A DNA stretch of 64,000 nucleotides from Chitinophaga sp. CF418 (GCF_900142925.1 NZ_FRCN01000015.1:186001-250000); one strand, 5' to 3'. Shown: positions 24,721 through 34,698, numbered from the stretch's first letter. Made by a program: numbers and translations. The notes: generated by a model from the letters alone, not told the origin.

Positions 24721-27255
24721 ATGGATACAAGGAGAGACTTTATCAAAAAGGCCGCTTTATTATCAGGTGGTACAGGACTGGCAGGGGTATTGCCCGCATC
24801 CATTCAACGGGCACTGGCTATTAATCCCGCTGCAGGAAGCACCTTTCTGGATGCAGAACATGTCGTGTTACTAATGCAGGAAAACAGATCCTTCGATCAT
24901 GCGCTTGGCACATTGAGAGGGGTACGTGGTTTTAATGATCCGCGTGCGATTACATTGCCCAACAAAAATCTTGTATGGTTGCAGTCAAATGCTGCAGGAG
25001 AAACGTATGCTCCTTTCCGTTTGGATATTAAGGATTCGAAAGTTACCTGGATGAGTTCCCTCCCGCATTCCTGGGAAAACCAGGTAGATGCCCGCAATGA
25101 TGGAAAGTATGATAGGTGGCTGGATGTAAAACAATCCGGCAATAAAGAATATAAAGACCTGCCTCTTACAATGGGGTACTACACAAGGGAAGATATTCCC
25201 TTCTATTATGCCCTGGCAGACGCATTTACAGTGTGTGATCAGAATTTCTGCTCATCTCTGACTGGCACAACTCCAAACAGGCTATACTTCTGGACTGGAA
25301 CCATCCGTGAAAAGCAAAGTCCGGATGCTGCACCTAATGTGCGTAATTCAGAAGTGGATTATCCTGTTCCCGCCAACTGGCCCACCTTTCCTGAAAGATT
25401 GGAAGAGCATGGCATCAGCTGGAAAGTATATCAGAACGAACTGAGTGTAGGTGTTGGTTTCAATGGTGAAGAAGATGCCTGGCTGGCTAATTTTACTGAT
25501 AATCCGCTTGAATTCTTCTCACAGTACAGACCTCAGTTTTCGATAGCTCACTATAAGCATTTACAACAAAGCATCCCCCGTCTAACAGGCGCTATCAAAA
25601 CACTGGAAGGCAAAATCACGGCTGGCAATAATACTGCAGAGTTGAGTAAAGAATTGGAGGAGAAGCGGGCGCAGCTAGACAGGTACAAAGAGGAAGAAGT
25701 TAAATGGCGTCCTGAGAAATTTGAACTGCTTTCCGAAAAGGAAAAGAACATACACAGAAAAGCATTTGTCACCAACGAAAAGGATGCGGATTATCATCAG
25801 CTAACTACTCTGCAGTATCATGATGGTAATACGGAACGTACTATGAACGTGCCTAAAGGCGATGTTCTTTATCAGTTCAGGGACGATGTAAAAAAGGGAG
25901 AACTGCCTACCGTATCCTGGCTAGTGGCGCCGGAGAATTTCTCTGATCACCCGGGAGCTCCCTGGTATGGTGCATGGTATCTTGCGGAGGTAATGGATAT
26001 CCTGACACAGAATCCGGAGGTATGGAAGAAAACGATTTTTATTCTTGCGTATGATGAGAATGACGGAGACTTTGACCACGTGCCGCCTTTTGTACCACCG
26101 CACGGGCCTGGCACCGGACTCGCCTCTGCCGGCATAGATACCGGCGTGGAATATGTGACTCGTGAGCAGGAACTCAGGAAAAAAGGCATGAATGAAGAAG
26201 ATGTGAGAGAAAGTCCCATTGGTCTGGGATACCGCGTACCACTGATCATTGCTTCTCCGTGGAGTCGCGGAGGCATGGCCTGTTCAGAGGTATTTGACCA
26301 CACATCTGTATTGCAGTTCATGGAACATTTCCTGACTCATAAAACCGGTAAGTCTATCGTTGAAAGCAACATCACCGATTGGCGCCGTACCGTGTGTGGT
26401 GACCTGACCTCCGTATTCCGTCCATATAACGGGGAGAAAATACCCCTGCCTGCGTTTGGCGACAAAGACGCTTTTATTGAAAGTATCCACAAGGCACAGT
26501 TTAAAGAAGTGCCTTCTGGCTTTAAAAAGCTGACAGCGGCAGAAATTGCAGCTATTAACAAGGATACTACTGCTCCTCATATGGCGAGACAGGAAGAAGG
26601 CGTTCGTCCGGCATGTGCATTGCCATACGAGTTATACGTAGATGGGAAACCTGGCAGTGACAGGAAATCCTTCGAAATAAAATTCACCGCCGGTACTGAA
26701 CTGGCAGGCAAACGGTCTGCCGGTGTACCATTTAATGTATATGCACCTGGCAAGTACCTGTCTGCAGATAAAGGTACTTTTGAAGCTGTAAAAACATGGG
26801 CTTATGCAGTAAAAGCAGGCGATAGCCTGACTGACAAATGGCCCTTAGCATCATTTGAAAACGGGCTGTATCATCTACGGGTATATGGGCCCAATGGCTT
26901 TTACAGGGAATTCATGGGAGATGACAAGGATCCGCTGGTAGATATCGAATGTGGATATGAACGGAAAGGCAAAGCGTTTACAGGCAATGTTTCTCTACAG
27001 TTAAACAATCTTGATAATACACATGTATATACTGTAGAGATCAATGATCACGCATATAAAAGTGGTGACCATAAAAAGGTGCTGACTACCGGAGGGAAAT
27101 CTTCAATAGTGCTCGACCTCAGCAAAAGCTACGGCTGGTACGATTTCAGCGTCCGGATCACTGGCAATAAGACATTTGAAAGAAGATACGCCGGACATGT
27201 GGAAAATGGGAAAGTCACATTTAGTGACCCTGCGATGGGCAGAGTTAAGTTATAA
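24721..27255 (+). CDS. plcC: Tat-exported phosphocholine-specific phospholipase C
   Basis: An 844-residue enzyme of the acid-phosphatase-like phospholipase C family that cleaves phosphatidylcholine or sphingomyelin to phosphocholine. A Tat leader with DTRRDFIKKAALLSGG opens it. The catalytic part has VVLLMQENRSFDHALGTLRG near residue 50, TGTTPNRLYFWTG, IFILAYDENDGDFDHVPPF and DHTSVLQFMEHF. Two C-terminal DUF756 beta-sandwich domains (about 640-840) follow. I use ATG 24721 because it puts the RR motif at the proper place; the 24691 start would bury it. It is divergent from the antiporter gene. It could scavenge choline lipids from other organisms. Confidence 0.94.
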   Translation: MDTRRDFIKKAALLSGGTGLAGVLPASIQRALAINPAAGSTFLDAEHVVLLMQENRSFDHALGTLRGVRGFNDPRAITLPNKNLVWLQSNAAGETYAPFRLDIKDSKVTWMSSLPHSWENQVDARNDGKYDRWLDVKQSGNKEYKDLPLTMGYYTREDIPFYYALADAFTVCDQNFCSSLTGTTPNRLYFWTGTIREKQSPDAAPNVRNSEVDYPVPANWPTFPERLEEHGISWKVYQNELSVGVGFNGEEDAWLANFTDNPLEFFSQYRPQFSIAHYKHLQQSIPRLTGAIKTLEGKITAGNNTAELSKELEEKRAQLDRYKEEEVKWRPEKFELLSEKEKNIHRKAFVTNEKDADYHQLTTLQYHDGNTERTMNVPKGDVLYQFRDDVKKGELPTVSWLVAPENFSDHPGAPWYGAWYLAEVMDILTQNPEVWKKTIFILAYDENDGDFDHVPPFVPPHGPGTGLASAGIDTGVEYVTREQELRKKGMNEEDVRESPIGLGYRVPLIIASPWSRGGMACSEVFDHTSVLQFMEHFLTHKTGKSIVESNITDWRRTVCGDLTSVFRPYNGEKIPLPAFGDKDAFIESIHKAQFKEVPSGFKKLTAAEIAAINKDTTAPHMARQEEGVRPACALPYELYVDGKPGSDRKSFEIKFTAGTELAGKRSAGVPFNVYAPGKYLSADKGTFEAVKTWAYAVKAGDSLTDKWPLASFENGLYHLRVYGPNGFYREFMGDDKDPLVDIECGYERKGKAFTGNVSLQLNNLDNTHVYTVEINDHAYKSGDHKKVLTTGGKSSIVLDLSKSYGWYDFSVRITGNKTFERRYAGHVENGKVTFSDPAMGRVKL

Positions 27256-27263
27256 CAGAACCG

Positions 27264-27271
27264 TACCTTTG
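27264..27271 (+). promoter_or_regulatory. -7 element of the SDR gene at 27297
   Basis: TACCTTTG, the same octamer as in the rpsP and rplS promoters, lies 25 bp before the start codon. No good TTTG box is seen upstream. Confidence 0.5.
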
Positions 27272-27296
27272 CAAGCGAAACCACAAATACGTAAAC

Positions 27297-28013
27297 ATGG
27301 AATCAATAAAAGGTAAAAATGCGCTGGTAACAGGCGCAGGAAAGGGAATAGGAAGGGCAGTAGCAAAACAACTGGCAGCAGAAGGCGTGAACCTGGCTTT
27401 GCTGGCACGCACTGAAAAAGATCTGCAAGCCGTTGCAGATGAGTTGAAAGGAACAGGTGTAAAAGTGGTATATGCTGTTGCTGATGTAGCTGACCGAGAA
27501 GCAGTAGAAGCAGCAATAGAGAAAATGAGCACAGCACTTGGCAGTATTGATATCCTGATCAATAATGCAGGTATTGGAAAGTTTGCCAAGTTCCTGGAAT
27601 TGGAACCCGAGGAATGGGAGCAGGTAATAAAGGTGAACCTGTTTGGCGCCTATTATGTAATACGTGCGGTATTGCCAGGTATGTTGTCCCGTCAGAGCGG
27701 TGACATTGTGAATATATCTTCTACTGCAGGACAGAGAGGAGCACCGGTGACCAGTGCTTATAGTGCATCTAAATTCGGACTGATAGGTATGTCCGAATCG
27801 CTGATGCAGGAAGTACGTAAATCCAATATAAGGGTAACTACATTAACGCCCAGTACAATTGCAACCGATATGGCGATAGAGCTGAAACTGACAGACGGTA
27901 ATCCTGAAAAGGTAATGCAGCCCGAAGATTTCGCAGAGCTGATCGTAATGCAGTTAAAACTGAACAGGCGGACGTTTGTGAAGGAGGCCGGTTTATGGTC
28001 TACCAACCCGTGA
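27297..28013 (+). CDS. SDR oxidoreductase, 3-ketoacyl reductase-like
   Basis: A 238-residue classical SDR with cofactor loop ALVTGAGKGIGRAVAKQL (TGxxxGxG), NNAG motif (INNAGIGKF), catalytic Ser in ISSTAGQRG and Tyr-Lys in AYSASKFG. Overall pattern (KGKNALVTGAGKGIG, DVADREAVEAAIEKM) is closest to the FabG-like group, although the enzyme is not linked to fatty acid synthesis genes here. It has its own -7 element right after the phospholipase gene and ends at a strong terminator. Substrate unknown. Confidence 0.9.
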   Translation: MESIKGKNALVTGAGKGIGRAVAKQLAAEGVNLALLARTEKDLQAVADELKGTGVKVVYAVADVADREAVEAAIEKMSTALGSIDILINNAGIGKFAKFLELEPEEWEQVIKVNLFGAYYVIRAVLPGMLSRQSGDIVNISSTAGQRGAPVTSAYSASKFGLIGMSESLMQEVRKSNIRVTTLTPSTIATDMAIELKLTDGNPEKVMQPEDFAELIVMQLKLNRRTFVKEAGLWSTNP

Positions 28014-28033
28014 TTAATCTTATCATATTGTTT

Positions 28034-28062
28034 AAAAGGTCCCGCTTTCTGCGGGACCTTTT
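28034..28062. terminator. Bidirectional terminator between SDR and SufE-like gene
   Basis: A perfect 12-bp stem (AAAAGGTCCCGC and complement) with a TTTCT loop and T tract lies between convergent genes. Confidence 0.9.
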
Positions 28063-28066
28063 ATTT

Positions 28067-28492
28067 TTACATATGTTGCAATAACTGTATCTGGTAGGCA
28101 ACCGCCTGCGATTTCATCTTGCGTAATATTAATGGCCATTGGACAGATAAGAATGGCTGGAAAAGTCCGGATATCTCGTTCATGAAATAAATATCGGCGT
28201 CAGCAATATCCTTAGGATGATTGCCGGACAATATCCGGCTGAACATGGCCAGCAGGCCATTACTATCTTTATCACTGGACCATGCAGTAAACCATACTTT
28301 TTCTTTGATATAGACGGCACGCACCCACATATCGGAAATCCAGCCCTGTACACGATAATGATCGTGTTTATATTTATCTTCTATCAACGGTAGTGATTTG
28401 GCAACATTCTCTATATAATGCTGGCGGCTTTCTTCATCTTCCAAAAGGAGAACGTCCTCGATCAGTTTATCCTGTGCTTCATTTATTGACAT
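28067..28492 (-). CDS. SufE-like protein lacking the catalytic cysteine
   Basis: A 141-residue SufE-fold protein. The order of landmarks follows E. coli SufE: YIENVAKSLPLIEDKY, then VQGWISDMWV, then VWFTAWSSDKDSNGLLAMF, then HPKDIADADIYF and a C-terminal LILRKMKSQAVAY helix. The invariant active-site motif QGCQS is here QGWIS, with Trp at residue 51 (codon TGG at 28342-28340). The Arg-x-x-Gly motif near the C terminus is also lost (SVQWPLI). It therefore cannot accept persulfide sulfur from SufS in the known way. No suf genes are near. It may be a regulatory or scaffold pseudoenzyme, or a repurposed protein. Confidence 0.8.
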   Translation of the reverse strand: MSINEAQDKLIEDVLLLEDEESRQHYIENVAKSLPLIEDKYKHDHYRVQGWISDMWVRAVYIKEKVWFTAWSSDKDSNGLLAMFSRILSGNHPKDIADADIYFMNEISGLFQPFLSVQWPLILRKMKSQAVAYQIQLLQHM

Positions 28493-28601
28493 AGACTCTC
28501 GTTTTAAGGTGACAATATGAAATTAAGAATATATGCCGAGGATGAAAACTCCAAAACGGAAAATGTTGTTAAGGTGACAGAAAGCAAAGCTTATAGACCA
28601 A

Positions 28602-29492
28602 TTACTCCTCCAGTTTTTTCGCAATCTTACTGATCACTTTCAACCTGTCAATAATCACCAGCAACACAAACGCCGCGCACAACACACCCAATGCTGCAAA
28701 CACCAGATAAGTAAAATAATGTATCGTCCATTCCAATGCTATTCTCACTCTGTGTATAAGACTGATCTTCTTTTCTGTTGCGCCTTCATACAATGACAGC
28801 TTCACTGTACAGAACTCGTTCTCTGTATCGAAATTGCCCAGTTCTACACCTAAATCCTGTAGTTTGCCTTCTGTCTCAAGGATTTTGTCATGCAACGCTA
28901 CAAGGTCAGTAATCGGCCCTGGTTTAGATTTTAGTTCATTGAGCGATTCCAGTGTTTTCAGCAGAGATGCTTTTTGTGCGTTCAGCTGACGATACTCATT
29001 GGTCTTATCCACTTTGGTGATCTGGGTAGCCTTGATCACACCTATTTTCTGAACAGCGAGATAAAAAGAATCAAATGCTTCCGGGTTCACACCGATCATC
29101 AGGTGTAATTCCCTGCTGCCTTTCAGCCCCAGCGCCTGTTCATATTGCACGATGGCTTTGAAGGCTTCTGTCTGTGCAGCGATCTGTTTATTGTCCTGCT
29201 CAAAGTGGGAAGACTTCGTTTTAACAGAGGCGGTTTTCTCGTATTTCTGGCTTGGAGAAATGGCCATGTCTGGCTGATGCTGACTGGCTTCGCCTTTGTA
29301 TTGCATCTTTTCAGAAGCATAGTTTTTCCGGAGATTGCCGATGCTCTCAAAGAAGTCATTGCTGTAGTCGCCAGACTGGCGGCCATCGGGAGCAACATAG
29401 CCATAAATGAACCTGAAAATGAACAGCACGAGGAAAACAAGGGTCGCCAAACGCACCAGTCCCCAGATGCGGGCTTTAAAACTTTTCATCAT
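28602..29492 (-). CDS. DUF4349 membrane-anchored protein
   Basis: A 296-residue protein with one N-terminal helix (about 12-30, LVRLATLVFLVLFIFRFIYG) and one near the C terminus (about 255-280), separated by a periplasmic region. The family core is seen in LHLMIGVNPEAFDSFYLAVQKIG, then the coiled-coil RQLNAQKASLLKTLESLNELK and ITDLVALHDKILETEGKLQDLG, and ENEFCTVKLSLYE. This matches DUF4349, whose function is unknown. The topology resembles a membrane-anchored sensor or stress protein. It is divergent from the thiolase gene. Confidence 0.85.
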   Translation of the reverse strand: MMKSFKARIWGLVRLATLVFLVLFIFRFIYGYVAPDGRQSGDYSNDFFESIGNLRKNYASEKMQYKGEASQHQPDMAISPSQKYEKTASVKTKSSHFEQDNKQIAAQTEAFKAIVQYEQALGLKGSRELHLMIGVNPEAFDSFYLAVQKIGVIKATQITKVDKTNEYRQLNAQKASLLKTLESLNELKSKPGPITDLVALHDKILETEGKLQDLGVELGNFDTENEFCTVKLSLYEGATEKKISLIHRVRIALEWTIHYFTYLVFAALGVLCAAFVLLVIIDRLKVISKIAKKLEE

Positions 29493-29556
29493 ATAGGGTA
29501 TAAATTATGTATGTAAGATAAAACATTTTGGTGACGGATAGTTGTATATTTAGTAC

Positions 29557-30837
29557 ATGCTTTCCGACCAACAATCATGCAGGGTAGCTGTTGTAGGCTA
29601 CAACCGGATCCCTTTCGCCAGGCAGAATACCTTCTATACTGACAAGGGTAACCAGGATATGATGACGGCTGCCCTCAATGGCCTTATAGACCGCTACCAC
29701 CTGCGTGGTATGCTGCTGGGCGAAGTGGCAGGTGGCGCCGTGATCAAACATAGCCGGGAGATTAACCTGATGAGGGAATGTGTATTGGGATCATCCCTCG
29801 ATCATGCCACCGCTGCCTGTGATATCCAGCAGGCCTGTAATACCGGTATTGCGGCATCTCTGTACATCGCTCATAAAATAGCACTGGGACAAATAGAGGC
29901 GGGTATTGCCGGCGGAGTGGATTCTTCCAGCGATGTACCCCTGGTATTGGGAGAAGGGTTGCGTAAGCGTCTGTTGGCAGCCCGCAGGGCGAAAACCTTC
30001 GGACAGCGCTTCAAAGAGCTGGCAAAGATCAGGCTCAAAGACCTGACACCAGTAGCCCCAATGAACATGGAGCCCCGCACCGGACTTTCGATGGGAGGGC
30101 ATACAGAAATCACTGCCAAATATTATAAGATATCAAGAGAAGAACAGGACAGGTATGCCCTGGAAAGCCATCAGAAAATGGCCCGGGCATATGATAATGG
30201 CTTCTTTGATGATATGCTGACGCCTTTTGCCGGGCTGGAACTGGATAATAATCTAAGAAGGGACACCAGCCTGGAAAAACTGGCTAAACTGAAACCTGCT
30301 TTTGACAAAGTGAACGGCTCACTGACAGCAGGCAATTCCTCTCCGCTGACAGACGGTGCTTCCTGTATATTGCTGGCGAGTGAAGACTGGGCAAAACAAC
30401 AGGGATTGCCGGTATTAGCCTACATTACCTTTGCCGAAACTGCAGCAATTGAATATGTTCAGCATCAGCATAACCTGCTGCTGGCACCTGTCTATGCTTC
30501 AGTAAGAATGTTGCAGAAAGCAGGACTGCAACTGCAGGACTTCGATTTTTACGAGATCCATGAAGCCTTCGCCGCACAGGTACTGGCTTTACTGAAAATA
30601 TGGGAAAGTCCTGAACTGATGAAAGAGTTTGGGTACGACAAAGCATTGGGCAGTATAGATCTGTCTAAATTGAATGTAAATGGCAGCAGCCTGGCTGCTG
30701 GTCATCCCTTCGCTGCTACCGGCGCCCGGGTAATCGCCACAATGGCTAAGCTGTTGAACGAAAAAGGATCGGGCAGGGGATTGGTATCTGTTTGCGCAGC
30801 CGGCGGACAAGGCGTTACCCTCATCATGGAAAAGTAA
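29557..30837 (+). CDS. Acetyl-CoA C-acyltransferase (thiolase), FadI-like
   Basis: A 426-residue thiolase that cleaves 3-ketoacyl-CoA or condenses acetyl-CoA. The nucleophile is Cys94 in DIQQACNTGIAAS, the catalytic His residues are in YEIHEAFAAQ and LAAGHPFAATGAR, and the second Cys is in VSVCAAGGQG. The residue count and the insert around 130-200 (RLLAARRAKTFGQRFKELAK) resemble the FadI branch. It is alone here, with no hydratase or dehydrogenase partner, and ends 3 bp from the end of convergent topB with no terminator between. Confidence 0.92.
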   Translation: MLSDQQSCRVAVVGYNRIPFARQNTFYTDKGNQDMMTAALNGLIDRYHLRGMLLGEVAGGAVIKHSREINLMRECVLGSSLDHATAACDIQQACNTGIAASLYIAHKIALGQIEAGIAGGVDSSSDVPLVLGEGLRKRLLAARRAKTFGQRFKELAKIRLKDLTPVAPMNMEPRTGLSMGGHTEITAKYYKISREEQDRYALESHQKMARAYDNGFFDDMLTPFAGLELDNNLRRDTSLEKLAKLKPAFDKVNGSLTAGNSSPLTDGASCILLASEDWAKQQGLPVLAYITFAETAAIEYVQHQHNLLLAPVYASVRMLQKAGLQLQDFDFYEIHEAFAAQVLALLKIWESPELMKEFGYDKALGSIDLSKLNVNGSSLAAGHPFAATGARVIATMAKLLNEKGSGRGLVSVCAAGGQGVTLIMEK

Positions 30838-30840
30838 GCC

Positions 30841-32982
30841 CTATTGCTCTATTGCCAGTTCAAAAGCGGTATTCAGGATCAGTTTACCTTCTGTTTCACT
30901 TTCAGCGCCTGTCAGTTTCCAACCTTTTATTTTACCGGTTTTCCCCTTGGTTAAGAGGTCTGCAATCTGCTTATCTGTCAGCTTTTTACCAAATACTTCA
31001 AAAGGCACCTTAAATCCGCATACTTTGAAATTGGCACAGCCATAGGCTGTATTACCCTTCTTCAGCAGATGTGCTTTACATTTTGGACACTGCTGTTCTT
31101 CTATAACAACAGCCTTTTTCGGCTCTTTAGGTTTTGCCTCTTTTTTCGGCTTTTCCTCTTTCTCCTTCTCTTTCTCTTTTTCCGCCGGTTGATCAGGAGC
31201 TATGGTAATCACCTTATAATTGGCCGTCTTCACCTCTTTGGTCAGATCTATTACCATCTGGATCAGTTCCTGCTTGAACGTTTCCATGGTATACTCGCCC
31301 TTCTCAATGAGGCGCAACTTACGCTCCCATATACCTGTCAGCTCCGGGCTTTTCAGCATTTCTGTCTGAATAGTATCTATGAGGTCTATGCCGGTTTGCG
31401 TAGCATAAATATTCTTCTTACGTTTCTCTATATATTTCCTGCGAAAGAGGGTTTCTATAATATTCGCACGTGTGGACGGACGGCCAATACCGTTATCTTT
31501 CAATAGCTCACGCATTTCCTCATCATCCACCTGCTTGCCCGCAGTTTCCATCGCACGTAATAAGGTCGCTTCTGTAAAGGCCTTTGGAGGTGAAGTTTTC
31601 CCCTGATGTATCCTGGGAGTATGAGGACCACTTTCTCCTACCACAAATACCGGCAGGACCTTTTCTTCTTCCTCGCCCTCTTTTTTAGGCGCAACATCAT
31701 TGGCATAAACTTCCTTCCAGCCGGGCTCCAGGATCTGCTTGCCGGTCACTTTAAACTCTACCTGTCCCACTTTACCCAATACGGTAGTATTGGAGATCTT
31801 ACACTCCGGATAAAAGGCTGCAATGAAACGCCTTGCCACCAGGTCGTAAATACGTTTTTCTTCCATGCCCAGGTTGGCCGGATATACGCCTGTCGGAATG
31901 ATGGCATGGTGATCTGTTACCTTCTTATCATCAAAGACGGTCTTTAGTTTAGGAATAGGCTTGGCGAGAACAGGTGCTGTTAATGCTGCATAAGGCGTCA
32001 TATCCTGCAGGATGCCCGCAATTTTAGGATGCAGGTCTTCCGAGAGATAAGTGGTGTCCACCCTTGGATAAGTGACCAGCTTTTTCTCATAAAGATTCTG
32101 AATATATTTCAGCGTATCGTCCGCAGAATAAGCATATTTCTTATTAGCCTCTACCTGTAATGCCGTGAGGTCAAACAGGCGGGGATTACCCTCTTTACCT
32201 TCTTTTTTCTCAAAGGAAGTGATCTCAAAAGGATGTTCTTTCAGATAAGCCAATCCCTTTTGCGCCCTGTCAAGTACCTTGATACGGTCGATGGTCGCGG
32301 TAAACTCGGTTTCCCGGTACACAGTTTTTAACTCCCAGTACTCTTCAGACACAAAGGCATTGATCTCTTTCTGCCTGGCTACGATCATAGCCAGGGTAGG
32401 GGTTTGTACTCTTCCGATAGAGAGTACCGTTTTCCCCATCGCGAATTTCTTGGTGAACAGCCGGGTAGCGTTCATGCCCAGCAGCCAGTCCCCGATAGCC
32501 CTGGCGCTACCGGCGGCATAGAGGTTATTATACTGGTCAGCATCTTTCAGTTTCTGGAAACCTTCACGGATGGCTTCTTCTGTCAGGGAGGAGATCCATA
32601 ATCTTTTAACAGGAGCGGTGCATTGTGCTTTGAGCAATACCCAGCGCTGGATAAGTTCCCCTTCCTGCCCGGCATCCCCGCAGTTGATCACTTCTTCACA
32701 TTGCTGTACCAGTTGTTCTATGACCTTGAATTGTCTCTCTACACCATTGTTATTTATGAGTTTGATGCCAAAGCTGGATGGGATGATGGGAAGGTCTTCC
32801 AACCGCCAGAACTTCCATTGTTCTGTATAGTCATGTGGTTCCTTCAGGGTACAGAAATGCCCGAAGGTCCAGGTTACCTGGTACCCATTGCCTTCGTAAT
32901 ATCCATCCTTACGTTGTTTAGCGCCGATAATCTCTGCGATATCTCTGGCTACGCTTGGCTTTTCAGCAATGCAAACCTTCAT
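30841..32982 (-). CDS. topB: DNA topoisomerase III
   Basis: A 713-residue type IA topoisomerase that passes single DNA strands and decatenates. The TOPRIM domain begins at MKVCIAEKPSVARDIAEIIGA and includes NCGDAGQEGELIQRW. The catalytic region shows LSIGRVQTPTLAMIV and KLVTYPRVDTTYLSED, in which the active-site Tyr is in TYPR. Later parts include DNGIGRPSTRANIIETL. The C terminus has a Lys/Glu-rich linker (about 590-625), a Cys4 zinc finger (CPKC and CANFKVC) and a topo C-terminal repeat (KLTDKQIADLLTKGKTGKIKG). Length and layout are typical of the TopB proteins of this phylum. Confidence 0.95.
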   Translation of the reverse strand: MKVCIAEKPSVARDIAEIIGAKQRKDGYYEGNGYQVTWTFGHFCTLKEPHDYTEQWKFWRLEDLPIIPSSFGIKLINNNGVERQFKVIEQLVQQCEEVINCGDAGQEGELIQRWVLLKAQCTAPVKRLWISSLTEEAIREGFQKLKDADQYNNLYAAGSARAIGDWLLGMNATRLFTKKFAMGKTVLSIGRVQTPTLAMIVARQKEINAFVSEEYWELKTVYRETEFTATIDRIKVLDRAQKGLAYLKEHPFEITSFEKKEGKEGNPRLFDLTALQVEANKKYAYSADDTLKYIQNLYEKKLVTYPRVDTTYLSEDLHPKIAGILQDMTPYAALTAPVLAKPIPKLKTVFDDKKVTDHHAIIPTGVYPANLGMEEKRIYDLVARRFIAAFYPECKISNTTVLGKVGQVEFKVTGKQILEPGWKEVYANDVAPKKEGEEEEKVLPVFVVGESGPHTPRIHQGKTSPPKAFTEATLLRAMETAGKQVDDEEMRELLKDNGIGRPSTRANIIETLFRRKYIEKRKKNIYATQTGIDLIDTIQTEMLKSPELTGIWERKLRLIEKGEYTMETFKQELIQMVIDLTKEVKTANYKVITIAPDQPAEKEKEKEKEEKPKKEAKPKEPKKAVVIEEQQCPKCKAHLLKKGNTAYGCANFKVCGFKVPFEVFGKKLTDKQIADLLTKGKTGKIKGWKLTGAESETEGKLILNTAFELAIEQ

Positions 32983-33027
32983 AGTTAATTAAACAGGGAG
33001 GCAAATGTCGTATAAATAGACAGAAAG

Positions 33028-34698
33028 CTACTTAACTTCTGCCAGGTATTTATGCACAAAGCTGATAGCCATAGAGCCTTCGCCTACTGCCGCGGCCACC
33101 CTGTTCATGGCATGGGCGCGTACATCTCCGGCGGCAAAGATGCCGGGACAGCTGGTTTCCAGCAGGTAAGGATCACGGTCCTGTTTCCAGACCTTATTGA
33201 ATGAGTCGTAGCTTTTGAGGTCCCTGCCGGTTTCAATAAAGCCTTTATCATCTTTTATGATGTCCAGCTCAATCCAGTCAGTGAATGGTTTAGCACCTAT
33301 GAATATATAAAGGGCATCGGCATTCACCTGTCTCCGCTCTTTTGTATCGATGTTGCAGAGACAGAGTTGTTGCAGTTTTTCTTCACCCATTGCCTCGGCA
33401 ATTTCCGTCTTCGGCAATACAGTAATATTAGGCGTACCGGCAATCTGCTCTATGAGGTAGGCAGACATGGTGCTGGTCAGGTCCTCTCTGCGGATGATGA
33501 TATAAATATTCTTTGCAAATTTAGACAGGTACATGGCAGCTTGTCCGGCTGAATTACCTCCGCCCACAACGTATACCTCTTTATCTTTGCAGGCTGCTGC
33601 TTCAGTGGTTGCAGCGCCATAGTAAATGCCTGCGCCGGTGAAGTCTGACACCCCTTTGGTTTCCAGCTGACGATAATCCACGCCGGTAGTAATGATCACA
33701 CTGCGTGTATTGATCTCTGTACCGTCTTCCAGTACAATCTTTTTATAGCCGTCTTTCTGTTTAATATCTTTTACCGACTGTGGTGTAATGAACTCCGTTC
33801 CCAGCCTGGTGGCCTGTGCAATAGCACGTCGCGTTAGTTCAGCGCCGCTTAGCCCGCTTGGGAAACCCAGGTAGTTCTCAATACGTGAGCTGGTACCTGC
33901 CTGTCCGCCGGGAGCCCGTTTTTCAATCAGCAATGTTTTCAATCCCTCGGAAGCACCATAGACGCCTGCCGCAAGGCCCGCCGGACCTGCACCGATAATC
34001 ACGACATCATAAACATCCAGCTTCACCTGTGGATTCAGACCAGCTTTGCGGGCTATGTCAATGATCGACGGACAGGAAAGACAACCGCCATCATCAAAGA
34101 TGACCACGGGCAGGTCTTTGATGGAAAGGTTATTGACATTCAGCAGGCGCGCAGCTTCTTCTGATGCCTGTACATCCAGCCACTGATAGGGAATAAGATT
34201 ACCTGCCAGGAAATCTTTGATAGCGTGTGACTTTGGCGAGAACTGATACCCCAGTACCTTGATGCCCTTAAAATCCGGACGGTATATTGCCTGCCAGTTA
34301 CCCAGCAGATCATCGATGATAGGGTACAATTTCTCTTCTGGAGGACTCCATGGTTTCACCAGGTAATAGTCCAGTTGCACGGAGTTAATGGCCCTGATGG
34401 CAGCATCTGTATCAGAATAGGCAGTCAGCAGTACACGTCTTGCATCCGGATAAAATTCCATCGCTTTCTCCAGGAATTCCACACCTTCCATTTCAGGCAT
34501 ACGCTGATCTGAAATGAACATGGCCACCGTTTCACCTTTATTCTTCAGCTCCAGTAAAGATTCCAGTGCTTCACTAACTACGGTCGTGCTTATTATTTTA
34601 TAGTTATCGCGGTATTGGTGTTTGAGATCTCTCACAATGGCACGTAACACTTGTGCATCGTCGTCTATACAGAGAATAAAAGGCGGATTGTGATTCAT
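33028..34698 (-). CDS. Receiver-glutaredoxin-like-thioredoxin reductase fusion
   Basis: A 556-residue protein with three parts. A receiver (about 5-125) has Asp64 in FISDQRMPEMEGV and Lys115 in KPW. A middle thioredoxin/glutaredoxin-like segment (about 145-222) has a CLSC pair at 206-209. A thioredoxin-reductase-like FAD/NAD(P)H domain (about 228-550) has GAGPAGLAAG, VGGGNSAGQAA and GIFAAGDVRA. The active-site CxxC expected in the NADPH domain is replaced by A-A-T-T at about 362-365. This architecture is known in bacteria as a fused response regulator/thioredoxin reductase. It lies 55 bp after a CRP-domain histidine kinase on the same strand, so phosphorylation may control its redox activity. 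Confidence 0.93.
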   Translation of the reverse strand: MNHNPPFILCIDDDAQVLRAIVRDLKHQYRDNYKIISTTVVSEALESLLELKNKGETVAMFISDQRMPEMEGVEFLEKAMEFYPDARRVLLTAYSDTDAAIRAINSVQLDYYLVKPWSPPEEKLYPIIDDLLGNWQAIYRPDFKGIKVLGYQFSPKSHAIKDFLAGNLIPYQWLDVQASEEAARLLNVNNLSIKDLPVVIFDDGGCLSCPSIIDIARKAGLNPQVKLDVYDVVIIGAGPAGLAAGVYGASEGLKTLLIEKRAPGGQAGTSSRIENYLGFPSGLSGAELTRRAIAQATRLGTEFITPQSVKDIKQKDGYKKIVLEDGTEINTRSVIITTGVDYRQLETKGVSDFTGAGIYYGAATTEAAACKDKEVYVVGGGNSAGQAAMYLSKFAKNIYIIIRREDLTSTMSAYLIEQIAGTPNITVLPKTEIAEAMGEEKLQQLCLCNIDTKERRQVNADALYIFIGAKPFTDWIELDIIKDDKGFIETGRDLKSYDSFNKVWKQDRDPYLLETSCPGIFAAGDVRAHAMNRVAAAVGEGSMAISFVHKYLAEVK

